The notes below the pieces were generated by a model. The model was not told the DNA's origin and searched no databases. It saw only the letters and a list, made by a program, of their open reading frames with translations. A stretch of DNA of 22,992 nt, taken from CALARM01 sp964431735 (lineage in GTDB: Bacteria; Vulcanimicrobiota; SpSt-956; JAKJGF01). This document shows, in pieces, positions 1-8,195 of this stretch. Numbering within the stretch: position 1 is the stretch's first letter; the number at the start of each line of letters is the position of its first letter. The stretch lies in contig CAYSLJ010000115.1 of assembly GCA_964431735.1 (NCBI GenBank), positions 1 through 22,992 of the forward strand, written 5' to 3'. Position numbers and translations under genes: made by a program.

Positions 1-6
1 AGCTCT

Positions 7-53
7 AGAAGCCCCCGCCATAGGCCGATAGGGCTTGGCGGTGGGAGCGGTCA
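7..53. repeat. Imperfect inverted repeat at the left edge
   Basis: A GC-rich stretch in AT-rich surroundings, just beyond the stop codon of the kinase gene. The arm CCCCCGCCA near 12 can pair imperfectly with TGGCGGTGGG near 36, and AAGCCC can alternatively pair with GGGCTT. It could be the 3' hairpin of the kinase operon, but no clear T-run follows on the minus strand. The remainder of this edge holds nothing I can identify. Confidence 0.3.
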
Positions 54-2102
54 CTATTTCATCATATTATCAAGCTGTCTGACAAGATCTTCCATCAGGA
101 ATGGAGCTTTCAGCCAGAACTTTTTTCCATCTTTTTCTGGTTCTTTTTCATCCAGAAAAGATATTATTAAAACAGGCTTTTTATTTTTAAGAAGTAATTC
201 AAAGACGGTATTAAATTCTGAATTTTTACCTCTCTCTCCTGTATGACCGTAAAGAATAAATGCAGAAGGATCAGTTTTTAATAATTTTTCCAGTTCTTCT
301 TTTTGATAAGACTTTAATAGAAATTTAACCGGCTCATATTCACACTTTTTTAAAGCCTTTGCAAAGCAGGAATTGAGTCTGTCATTATCAGAAACAATTG
401 TTATTTTTTTAAGTAATTTCTCTTTTAGTTTATTAAGATCATCTTTCATTTCTCTTATTGATTTATATCTATTTTCCGGCTCCGGCTGGAGAGCTTTAGA
501 TATTATGTTATTTATATCAGAGGATACAAGAGAATTATATTCCTGAACAGGTGGAAAGATATTATTTTTTCTGATATCTTTCGGAGGTTTTCCACTTAAT
601 AGATGGTGAAGAGTGGCTCCCAGTGAGTATATATCGCTTAAGGGTGTTGCCTTTCCATCTGCTTTATCTGACTGTTCCGGTGCTTCATAGCCCGGGGTAT
701 AACATATTGTTTGTTCTTCATCCGGTTTGAAAATTCTTGATATACCAAAATCAATTAAAACTATTTTCCTCTTGCTGGAGAGTATTATGTTATTCGGGTT
801 AAGATCTTTGAAAACTACAGGTTCATTCCTGTAATGAAGATAATTCAGAACATCACATAATTCTATAGCCCAATCTAAAATTTCTTTCTCATGAAAAGGC
901 TTCCCCTTCTCTTTAAGTATTTCCATCAGAGTTTTTCCTTCTATATACTCCATTACAAGGTAAGGTTTATCTTCTATAATAAAATAATCTATTACTGTTG
1001 GAATATTTTCATGTTTTAAGTCCCGTAAAATAGAAGCTTCTCGTTTAAAAAACTCTTTTACTTTATCTTTATTCTCTTTTATATTTTTCATTTCTTTAAG
1101 AACGAGATATTTACCCAGATTTAGATCTTTAACTTTATAGATCATAGAAAATCCGCCGGTAGAAATCTTTTCTATAACCTGATAACGGTTCTGTAAGGTT
1201 TTTCCTATCATATCTTCTTCCATTTTACTCTCAGATTTTTGTATTACCTTCTCTTTTTTATCTTCTTCTATAACTTTTTCAGGATATGCTGTTTTGTAAC
1301 ACTCTTTTTTGATCTCTATAAGGAAATTCATCCAGTTTATATCAATATTAAGATCAAAAAGAATCTTTTTACAGAAGTTCAGGCATATTTCAACGGTTTG
1401 TAAGATTGCCGGCAGTATTTCATTATTATATTTATCTATCTTCTCAGTTTCTTTATAATCATTACCGGTTTTTAGGGCATATCCGGTCTTTCCTATTATA
1501 CCTTTATAATGAATTATTTTCCTTATGTTCATCAGTAATAACATCAGGTAATTATTGAACAGCCCGCCTGTCTCACGATCTTCTGTTTTATTTTCCTGTA
1601 AATGTATTATATAAGCGGATGTTCCGTAAATAGTTTCCAGATAGAAAGTTTTTTTATTATAAGGATTTAAGCCTTTTACCCCTGCAGGGCTCTTATGTTC
1701 ATATGTAAATTTACAGGTTATATTTCCTATATATTCAATTGAATCTGAAGAAATATCTCCTGTATTCCATTTTGATTTACTTTTATCTGAATAGAAGCCT
1801 TCTATATAGGCAAAGGTATCATGAAAAAACCAGAAGGTGTTAAAGCCTCCGGAGGTTTTGAAAGAATAATATGTTTCTTCAGCGCGATTTCCCTCGTAAA
1901 TATAGGAAGCATTGGATTTAGAAAGTTCTGCCAGTATGTCAGCAGTATTTCCACTGAGCCGGAAGAGTTTTTTTATCCTGTCTGTAATTGTGGAAGGCAA
2001 ATAATTAATAAGCTCTTCCTGAGCAGATTTATTCCAGAGAGCTGTCGATATAAAAAAGTAAATATTTAATTTTAAGATTGGCTTCTGAGAAGACCAGAAC
2101 AT
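54..2102 (-). CDS. Ser/Thr protein kinase with unknown N-terminal region and C-terminal receiver-like domain
   Basis: The protein has 682 residues. Residues 1-295 match no family I recognise and end in a charged linker. A Hanks-type kinase domain spans about 298-560: glycine-rich loop ISTGGFSMIYKV, ATP-binding lysine in YLVLKEMK, catalytic loop FKDLNPNN near 430, DFG in LIDFGIS near 450, and the GYEAPEQ activation-segment motif. The catalytic-loop His-Arg of HRD is replaced by Phe-Lys, but Asp and Asn remain, so activity is plausible. Residues 565-682 look like an alpha/beta receiver-type fold (KITIVSDND start, FILYGHTG, VLIISFLDE), although the phosphoacceptor pattern is degenerate. The ATG directly abuts the stop codon of the upstream WD40-peptidase gene and has an AAGGA ribosome-binding site inside that gene, so the two are probably translationally coupled. 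I infer cytoplasmic signalling, since no membrane segment is evident. Confidence 0.85.
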   Translation of the reverse strand: MFWSSQKPILKLNIYFFISTALWNKSAQEELINYLPSTITDRIKKLFRLSGNTADILAELSKSNASYIYEGNRAEETYYSFKTSGGFNTFWFFHDTFAYIEGFYSDKSKSKWNTGDISSDSIEYIGNITCKFTYEHKSPAGVKGLNPYNKKTFYLETIYGTSAYIIHLQENKTEDRETGGLFNNYLMLLLMNIRKIIHYKGIIGKTGYALKTGNDYKETEKIDKYNNEILPAILQTVEICLNFCKKILFDLNIDINWMNFLIEIKKECYKTAYPEKVIEEDKKEKVIQKSESKMEEDMIGKTLQNRYQVIEKISTGGFSMIYKVKDLNLGKYLVLKEMKNIKENKDKVKEFFKREASILRDLKHENIPTVIDYFIIEDKPYLVMEYIEGKTLMEILKEKGKPFHEKEILDWAIELCDVLNYLHYRNEPVVFKDLNPNNIILSSKRKIVLIDFGISRIFKPDEEQTICYTPGYEAPEQSDKADGKATPLSDIYSLGATLHHLLSGKPPKDIRKNNIFPPVQEYNSLVSSDINNIISKALQPEPENRYKSIREMKDDLNKLKEKLLKKITIVSDNDRLNSCFAKALKKCEYEPVKFLLKSYQKEELEKLLKTDPSAFILYGHTGERGKNSEFNTVFELLLKNKKPVLIISFLDEKEPEKDGKKFWLKAPFLMEDLVRQLDNMMK

Positions 2103-4440
2103 TTATTTATAATCCTTTTTATCATTCTGTTCTTTTTTCTCTAAAATCTCCTTCCAGAGACGGGTAATAACAGGATGATTAAGTAATTCCTGCGGGATTT
2201 CCGGCTTTGGAAGTTCTGCTCCTTTTACTGATGCTTCAAAAGTAAATCTGGAAGAGTCCCCATTCTTCTGGCCGTTTCTATAAATCTGTTCGAGATATAG
2301 GAAAATAAGTTCATCCCTTTCCGGCAAATCTCTTTTAATGGATAGCTCAATCATTTCTTTTACAGGTTTTATAGAACGTAACTCTTCAATAAATTTTATT
2401 CCTGTTTCAAGTGTTACTTCACCTTTAAGCAGTGCTTCAACCTGCTTCTGTATTATTGTCATAGAAAAAGACGGCAAATTTTCAAGATAGAAGTCATAAA
2501 GGGAGGCTATGGTTTTTAGGATATGAACCCACAGTTCATTATAGGTCAGTTTTGAGTAATCTTTTTTTCTCATATCAATAAAGAAAGACCTTACTTTTTC
2601 CGGTTTAATCGATTCTAATTTTTCAAATAGCCGGTAAGGGAAAGTCTGTTTCTTATTAAGAGCATAAAACATATCCTTTATTTTTTCATTCCAGGGTAAT
2701 TCGTCTATCATTTTAATGGTATAATACTGGGCAATAGTTTCGTGGAGTTCAGATGAATAATCAGAAGGATAATTCCACATTTCTTTATTTTTATCTTCTC
2801 CTGAATGCCAGATAGCATGAACACTTTCATGGATTTTTACTACTGTATTAAGAAGGACAAAGCCTTTATATTCAGACTCTACTTTCACATCAGAAAGAAG
2901 TCCAGGTAATACCAGTTCAATCATTTTCGGATATAGGGTAATGAGACGGCCATTAAAACTGTAATCTCCAAGGACTCCTTCTATAATAAGCCTTCTATAT
3001 TTTAACCCTTTTTCTTCAAGAGGACGATAAATCTCATCTGAATCTTTTTTCTTTTTCTTTTCTTTCTGTATTAAACCGCCTTCGTTATCTTTACCATGAA
3101 GAATCTTTTTGATATCTTTAACAGGTTTTATTGCTCTCTCCGGTAATGGAATATCAGGAAAAGAAAGATCCGATTCTTCTCCAGAGCGGTCTTTAAGTTC
3201 TTTTAACCAGTCTTTCAGCTTTTCTTTTACTTCATCAGGTCTCTCTTTATCTTTATCAATCGAATCTTCTATATCTTTGATCTTCCCATTAAGGTCATCA
3301 CGGAGATCATCAATTTCCTTTTCTTCTTTCTCCAGTTCTTCAGTATTAAAAGGTCTGTTTCGGTTTCCTCTAAATTCTTTAAAATAGTCATCCCAGTTTT
3401 TGTGATAGCCTTTATCTGGTTCGTCATCCTGGGGTGTAAAGCCGGGAGGAGAACATTCACTGAAAAGATAATGGAAACGGAGTTCATTATTTATTTTTGT
3501 ATCGACATTTTCATTTAATACCAGGCCACATAGTTCTTCAAGGCTTTTGAAATAGGAGCCGGTTATACTTAGAATTAAAGGAAATGAGGTGAGTATTTCA
3601 TGTAATTCTTCAGGTTTACGAAAATTTTCGAAAAAATGAAAATGTCTCATCCTACATATATGATTATCTTCGAGGCATCTTAAAATCCTTCTAAAAATAC
3701 GATGTGCATTCTCAGGATTATAATATTCTGCAATATCAACATAGGTTCTAATACATTCCCCTGTTCTCACATCCCATTCTTTAATTGTATTATCATAACT
3801 TCCCGAAAGAATCCTCTTCCCATCTGGACTATAGCTTACTGATGTGACACCATGGCTATGTCCCTCATAGGTTCTAATGCATTGCCCTGTATTAACATCC
3901 CATTCTTTAATTGTATTATCATAACTTCCCGAAAGAATCCTCTTCCCATNNNNNNNNNNNNNNNNNNNNNNNNNNNNNNNNNNNNNNNNNNNNNNNNNNN
4001 NNNNNNNNNNNNNNNNNNNNNNNNNNNNNNNNNNNNNNNNNNNNNNNNNTGTTATCAGAACTTCCCGAAACAATCTTATTCCCATCTGGACTATAGCTTA
4101 CTGAATAGACAGAATTGATATGTCCCTCATAGGTTCTAATACATTGCCCTGTATTAACATCCCATTCTTTAATTGTGTTATCAGAACTTCCCGAAACAAT
4201 CTTATTCCCATCTGGACTATAGCTTACTGATGTGACACCATTGCTATGTACCTCATAGGTTCTAATACATTGCCCTGTATTAACATCCCATTCTTTTTTA
4301 TAATCACTTCCCGAAAGAATTTTCTTCCCATCAGGACTATAGCTTACTGAGCATATAGAATATGAATGAGATTTACCCTCATAAATTAACGTTTCTCTAT
4401 CTTTTGACTTTTCTATAAAATCTCTTATTTTTTTCCTCAT
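2103..4440 (-). CDS. WD40-repeat protein with C-terminal HExxH metallopeptidase-like domain (interrupted by an assembly gap)
   Basis: The start at 4440 has a GGGGAGGT ribosome-binding site. After about 20 residues come 42-residue WD40 repeats, each with a SYSPDG...SGS.DNTIKEWDV core and nearly identical in DNA. Parts of five are visible. A 100-N gap lies inside them, so the two flanking open frames appear as separate ORFs. The flanks join in one frame if the true gap is 90 + 126n bp, which supports a single gene. Behind the repeats are a region rich in Lys and Glu and a zinc-protease-like segment: KIHESVHAIWHSG (HExxH) followed about 25 residues later by SSELHETIAQYY, whose Glu could be the third ligand. 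The last 200 residues are helical and recur in two remnants at 5751-6511 and 7780-7927. The family knowledge I use is that HExxH marks zincin peptidases and that WD40 blades make a protein-binding propeller. The substrate is unknown. The first repeat is shortened by two residues at SGSDYKKEWDV. Confidence 0.75.
3742..4390 (-). repeat. 126-bp tandem repeats encoding WD40 blades
   Basis: The repeat period is exactly 126 bp; for example, the same start word occurs at 3781 and 3907. The units are nearly identical in DNA. Differences concentrate after the GH dipeptide (SHGVTSV, SNGVTSV, INSVYSV) and at KRILSGSY versus NKIVSGSS. High identity at DNA level suggests recent expansion or gene conversion and explains the assembly gap. 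Confidence 0.85.
3950..4049. other. Assembly gap of 100 Ns
   Basis: Exactly 100 Ns is a conventional placeholder for an unknown length. By aligning the flanks to the 126-bp repeat, I calculate that at least 90 bp is missing. Frame is kept only for 90 + 126n bp. Five blades result at n=0, and a seven-bladed propeller needs n=2 (342 bp). Confidence 0.95.
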
Positions 4441-4511
4441 ACTACCTCCCCATTTTTCATAGCTTTACTTTTATATTCAAACATGGCTTTTCCTGTTTCA
4501 ATCTGTCTTTT

Positions 4512-4705
4512 AATTCCTCTTCACCCGGCAGATAAAGTATCTTTTTCGGGTTTTATTATCTATTCTTATTAAAAGCCTGCAGGGAATGACCTTTAGAAAT
4601 TCTCTTTTTTCGTCCATATTAAATAAAGAGTTCGATGGCAAAATATTTTATTCCTTTTATGTTTATTTGTTTTTCGATTTTCATTCTATAAGTGACACCT
4701 GAAAT
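4512..4705. repeat. Duplicated upstream block, copy 1
   Basis: This block lies in the 329-bp spacer between the divergent WD40-peptidase and nuclease-like genes. Shared words with 6601-6730 occur in the same order: GGCAGATAAA, ATCTTTTTCGG, ATTCCTTTTATGT, TTTTTCGATTTT and CTATAAGTGACACCTGA. Copy 1 carries extra sequence in the middle. The rest of the spacer holds only the candidate promoter and the ribosome-binding sites. Confidence 0.75.
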
Positions 4706-4724
4706 ATTAAGGTTTCTTTATTGA
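4693..4724 (+). promoter_or_regulatory. TGACAC-type promoter candidate, weak -10
   Basis: TGACA at 4693-4697 is followed after 21 bp by TATTGA. The upstream element and spacing match the motif ahead of the 8-14 kb genes, but the -10 hexamer is poor. Transcription could instead start further down, near TGTTAAACT at 4741. Confidence 0.35.
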
Positions 4725-4769
4725 TTATTAGGGTTTTTTCTGTTAAACTCTTATTAAGAGGTGATTATA

Positions 4770-5720
4770 TTGGCTAAAGAAGATCCCGTGGATCATGGAA
4801 TGAAAGTGCTTGCAAGAAAACATCCACAAAGTTTTCTTGATTTAATCTTCAGATATAACTGTGATTACAGTCTGAATGTGATGGAAGATCCTGTCCTGAA
4901 CATACCGGAAAAGAGAGGAGATTCTATTTATATTCTACAAAAGGGCCTGGAGAAATTAGCTATTCATATTGATTTTCAACTTGTTCCCGGAGAGAAATTT
5001 CTCCAGAGAGTATTTCTTTATAATGCTCTTTTTACAGAGAAATTAGGAATACCAGTCTGTTCAGTAGTAATTTATCCGGAAAAAGGAAATTACGCTACTT
5101 TTCCTGATGAGTACAGGGTAAAAGTGAGAGAGGATTTACAGAATAGTTTTAGCTTTAAGGCAATAAAACTATGGGATTATCGGGATGAGATAGAGAGTGG
5201 GAAGTTAATAGCCCTTGCTCCATTACTGGTTCTTCTGGAGAAAAATCCTACCGAAAAAACTCTGAAGAAAGAGAAAGAACTGATAAATAAAGTATCAGAT
5301 GAGAAAGAAAGGTCAGATTTATTTTCAGTAGCTATTACTGTAGCCTCAAGAAGGTTTAGCAGAGAATTTTTATATGAATTTTTCAAGGAGGAGATAGAGA
5401 TGTTAAAAGAATGGGATATAGTTCAGGAATGGATTAAAGAAGGGGAGCTTAAAGGGAAGCTTGAAGGGAAGCTTGAAGGGAAGCTTGAAGGAAAGCTTGA
5501 GGGTGAGATTAAAGGAAAGCTTGAATTAATAAGCAAATTTTTAGTGACCAGATTTGGTCTGGAAGAATTGTTAAAATTACAAAAGAAGTTAAATAGTATT
5601 ACTAATCTGTATATTTTAGATGACATTACCGGCAGACTATTTACTTCAGAAACAATAGAAGAAGTAAAATCTATTATTGAAAAAGCTATTGACCTTCAGG
5701 CAAAAACAGACCAGGATTAA
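4770..5720 (+). CDS. Rpn/PD-(D/E)XK nuclease-like protein with a GKLE repeat tail
   Basis: The product has 316 residues from a TTG start at 4770. I chose this start because the in-frame GTG at 4761 is part of the ribosome-binding site AAGAGGTG. The same arrangement, AAGAGGTGATAGTT then ATG, serves the gene at 12750. The N-terminal half resembles the Rpn (recombination-promoting nuclease) and DUF4351-like PD-(D/E)XK families: an Asp in RGDSIYIL, then AIHIDFQ as the (D/E)xQ form of the catalytic motif, then FLQRVFLYN. The C-terminal part is a charged helix with the repeated unit GKLE, typical of these families, then a leucine-rich tail. Members are known or proposed to cut DNA and stimulate recombination, but activity here is inferred from the motif alone. 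The gene is divergent from the WD40-peptidase gene and convergent with a remnant of it. Confidence 0.7.
   Translation: MAKEDPVDHGMKVLARKHPQSFLDLIFRYNCDYSLNVMEDPVLNIPEKRGDSIYILQKGLEKLAIHIDFQLVPGEKFLQRVFLYNALFTEKLGIPVCSVVIYPEKGNYATFPDEYRVKVREDLQNSFSFKAIKLWDYRDEIESGKLIALAPLLVLLEKNPTEKTLKKEKELINKVSDEKERSDLFSVAITVASRRFSREFLYEFFKEEIEMLKEWDIVQEWIKEGELKGKLEGKLEGKLEGKLEGEIKGKLELISKFLVTRFGLEELLKLQKKLNSITNLYILDDITGRLFTSETIEEVKSIIEKAIDLQAKTDQD
5444..5523 (+). repeat. 12-bp in-frame tandem repeat (GKLE units)
   Basis: About six units of a 12-bp word close to AAGGGAAGCTTG, the first four almost perfect, encode KGKLEGKLE in the nuclease-like protein. Because 12 is divisible by three, changes in copy number keep the frame. 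A remnant of the distal edge of this array recurs at 7731-7757. Confidence 0.85.
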
Positions 5721-5750
5721 CAGGATTTTTTTGATTACCTGGATTAAAGC

Positions 5751-6511
5751 TTATTTATCTATAAGATTATCTTCAATTTTATCTAGAATCTCTTCCCACA
5801 GACGGCTAATAACCGGATGATTAAGTAATTCCTGAGGGATTTCCGGCTTTGGAAGTTCTGCTCCTTTTACTGATGATTCAAAAGTAAATCTGGAAGAGTC
5901 TCCATTCGTCTCACCATTTCGGTAGATCTGTTCAAGATAGAGGAAAATAAGCTCATCTCTTTCCGGCAATTCTCCCTTAATGGATAGCTCAACCATTTCT
6001 TTTACAGGCTTTATAGAACTTAACTCTTCAATAAATTTTATGCCTGTTTCAAGTGTTACTTCACCTTTAAGCAGTGCTTCAATCTGCTTCTGTATTATTG
6101 TCATAGAAAAAGACGGCAAATTTTCAAGGTAAAAGTCATAAAGGGAAGCTATGGTTTTTAGAATATGAACCCACAGTTCATTATAGGTCAGTTTTGAGTA
6201 ATCTTTTTTTCTCATATTAATAAAGAAAGACCTTACTTTTTCCGGTTTGATTGTTTCTAATTTTTTGAATAACTGGTAAGGAAAGGTCTGTTTCTTATTA
6301 AGAGCATGAAACATATCCTTTATTTTTTCATTACATGGTAATTCTTCTATCATTTTAAGGGTATAATACTGGGCAATAGTTTCATGGAGTTCAGAGGAAT
6401 AATCAAAAGGATCATTCCATATCTCTTCGTTTTTATCTTCTCCCAGGTGCCAGGTGGCATGGACATTTTCATGGATTTTTACTACTGTATTAAGAAGGAC
6501 AAATCCTTTAT
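5751..6511 (-). pseudogene. 5'-truncated copy of the WD40-peptidase gene
   Basis: The frame reads from about 6511 to the stop codon at 5751 and closely matches the C-terminal part of the gene at 2103-4440. It keeps HENVH (HExxH) and SSELHETIAQYYT, followed by the whole helical tail with only scattered substitutions. The first ATG, at 6353, lies after these motifs and has no convincing ribosome-binding site, and no ATG precedes it before an in-frame stop. All WD40 repeats and the linker are missing. Homology stops abruptly at about 6511, next to a direct repeat of CCTATTCTGT (6516-6525 and 6526-6535), which may mark the deletion junction. I infer a remnant, although an alternative-start short protein cannot be excluded. 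Confidence 0.75.
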
Positions 6512-6600
6512 CCCTCCTATTCTGTCCTATTCTGTCGTAAATTAGCTAATAAATAATCAGCCATTCTGTGAATGCCATCGAGATCGCCGATTATAGAATT

Positions 6601-6730
6601 TAACCTCCTCTTCCCCTGGCAGATAAATCATCTTTTTCGGTCTTTACATCCCTAATTCGATAAAAAATTATTCTATTCCTTTTATGTGTTTTTCGATTTT
6701 TATTTTATCTCTATAAGTGACACCTGAGAT
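6601..6730. repeat. Duplicated upstream block, copy 2
   Basis: This is a shorter copy of 4512-4705, here upstream of the second nuclease-like gene. It ends in CTATAAGTGACACCTGAGAT, with TGACA at 6718-6722. No TATAAT lies 21 bp downstream. A TTGTTAAAAT near 6780 is an alternative -10 region. The surrounding spacer, 6512-6832, holds nothing else I recognise. Confidence 0.7.
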
Positions 6731-6832
6731 TGCGTTTTTTTTATGACAGGTAAAGAACAGTTGGATTTATTTTAATTTTTTTGTTAAAATGATTATGAAT
6801 GAATAAAATTCACCTGAAACAAGGAGAAAAAT

Positions 6833-7729
6833 ATGGGACAGTATGATCAGATATGGAAGCAGGTTATAGAAAATCTCTTCGAGGCATTTATGTATTTCTA
6901 TATGCCTGATCTGGCTGAAGATGTAGATTTCTCTAAAGGATATACTTTTCTTGATAAGGAATTTTCCGCCATAGAAATAAAATCGGAAGATAGTGAGAGA
7001 TTTCTGGATAAGCTGATAAAAGTTTATCTTAAATCCGGACATGAACAATGGATTCTCGTTCATGCGGAAGTGCAATTTGCAAAAGAAATTGACTTCAGTG
7101 AGAGGATGTTTAAATATTTCTACCGGGTTTATGATAAATATAATAAAAAGATAGTAAGTATTGCCATATTTACAGGGACAAGTCAGTCTTATCAGAAAAG
7201 TTTTGATTATAATTTCTATCGGATTAAATTGATTTATGAATACAGAAGTGTAAAACTTGTTGACTATGAAGAAGAGTATTTGTTAAGTCAGAAGGAAAAC
7301 CCTTTTGCTCTTGTAAGTCTGGCAGTAAAATATAGTATAAAGAGTAAAACTGATGAGGAATTGAGATATAATTTCAAGAGAAAACTGGTAAGATTGATGA
7401 ATGAAAGAGGTTATAAAGAGAAAGATATAAAGAATCTCTTTGACTTTGTAGAAATAATGTTGGAACTGAAAGATAAGAGATTGAATAAACTGATATTTGA
7501 AGAAATAAAAACCTATAGAAATGAGGGATTTACAATGATTATGACACAGCTTGAAAGGGTTCTCAGGGAGGAAGCTATGGAAAAAGGTATGGAAAAAGGT
7601 AGAGAAGAAGAAAAATTAGTAATGGTGAAGAAATTATTGAAAAAAAACTTTCCTTTAGACGAAATTTCAGAGTTAACTGAATTACCTTTAGAAAAGATAA
7701 AAGAGATAAGCAATGAAAGCAGTCAATAA
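6833..7729 (+). CDS. Rpn/PD-(D/E)XK nuclease-like protein
   Basis: The protein has 298 residues, starting at ATG with an AAGGAG ribosome-binding site 7 nt upstream. The fold pattern matches the Rpn family of putative nucleases: Asp in YMPDLAEDVDF, the segment SAIEIKSED, then WILVHAEVQFAKEIDF, where HAEVQ is the ExQ catalytic motif, and RMFKYFYRVYDKY. It ends in a charged helix with GMEKGREEE and a helix-turn-helix-like DEISELTELPLEKIKEI segment, common in this family. It belongs to the same superfamily as the 4770-5720 product but is clearly a different subfamily. Even so, both sit at the same place between a duplicated upstream block and a peptidase remnant. Confidence 0.75.
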   Translation: MGQYDQIWKQVIENLFEAFMYFYMPDLAEDVDFSKGYTFLDKEFSAIEIKSEDSERFLDKLIKVYLKSGHEQWILVHAEVQFAKEIDFSERMFKYFYRVYDKYNKKIVSIAIFTGTSQSYQKSFDYNFYRIKLIYEYRSVKLVDYEEEYLLSQKENPFALVSLAVKYSIKSKTDEELRYNFKRKLVRLMNERGYKEKDIKNLFDFVEIMLELKDKRLNKLIFEEIKTYRNEGFTMIMTQLERVLREEAMEKGMEKGREEEKLVMVKKLLKKNFPLDEISELTELPLEKIKEISNESSQ

Positions 7730-7730
7730 G

Positions 7731-7757
7731 GAAAGGAAAACTTGAATTAATAAGCAA
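7731..7757 (+). pseudogene. Fragment of a GKLE-type nuclease gene
   Basis: Immediately after the stop codon of the second nuclease-like gene, about 25 bp (GGAAAACTTGAATTAATAAG core) match 5513-5537 of the first one, which encodes GKLELISK. This suggests that a gene of the first subfamily once stood here and was mostly replaced or deleted. The match is short, so chance cannot be fully excluded. Confidence 0.5.
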
Positions 7758-7779
7758 AAGTCAGGTATTTCTACTTAGG

Positions 7780-7927
7780 TTATTTACCATTATTTGCCTG
7801 CTTCTTTTTCTCTAAAATCTCTTCCCACAGACGGCTAATAACCGGATGATTAAGTAATTCCTGAGGGATTTCCGGCTTTGGAAGTTCTGCTCCTTTTACT
7901 GCCGCATCGAAAGTAAATCCAGAAGAA
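7780..7927 (-). pseudogene. Terminal fragment of the WD40-peptidase gene
   Basis: About 48 codons, ending in the stop codon at 7780, match the last residues of the peptidase protein (AELPKPEIPQELLNHPVI, then RLWEEILEKK). Homology ends near 7927 inside the FTFDA segment. The sequence upstream of that is unrelated. It is the shortest of three copies of this tail and probably a dead remnant. The region 7928-8131 beyond it holds no recognisable gene. Confidence 0.8.
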
Positions 7928-8131
7928 AGAAACAGGATAGACTTCTCATATAGAAAGATGGAATAATACACCCAGGCAAAGAGTTTGTAGATTTGTAAGA
8001 AAGACTTTATCTTTTTCTAAATCCAATTTCTTTCATAACATTATAAAAACATCATTTATCCATAATTATAATTTATCCTTATCAATCGACATTTGACCAT
8101 TACCAAAAATTCATTGGTATTTGTTTCTATG

Positions 8132-8163
8132 TGACACTTATTAAATATGAAAGTAATTATAAT
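8132..8163 (+). promoter_or_regulatory. TGACAC-N20-TATAAT promoter for the receiver/HEAT operon
   Basis: TGACA occupies 8132-8136 and TATAAT 8158-8163, separated by 21 bp. The motif and spacing are identical to those at 10456, 13455 and 14109. The gene start follows 32 bp after the -10 hexamer. Confidence 0.65.
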
Positions 8164-8195
8164 ATAATTCAGATAATTGTTAAGGAGGTGGGTAA

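Noticed and set aside
3109..3387. Plus-strand serine-rich ORF
   Set aside because: It is the antisense shadow of the Lys/Glu-rich linker of the WD40-peptidase gene, with no ribosome-binding site.
3742..4390. CRISPR-like regular repeats
   Set aside because: The 126-bp period is contiguous coding sequence for WD40 blades without spacers, and no cas genes are present.
4761..4769. GTG start for the first nuclease-like gene, and likewise at 12741 and 21510
   Set aside because: In all three cases the GTG belongs to the Shine-Dalgarno sequence, and a start codon (TTG, ATG, ATG) lies at proper spacing downstream.
5751..7927. Silent C-terminal cassettes for exchange, as in polymorphic toxins
   Set aside because: The remnant tails are nearly identical to the intact gene rather than diversified, so they look like decaying duplicates and not alternative effectors.
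8132..8163. Sigma-54 promoter (TGGCAC-N5-TTGC)
   Set aside because: TGACAC resembles the -24 element, but no GC element follows at the required distance at any of the five sites, while TATAAT recurs at a fixed distance.
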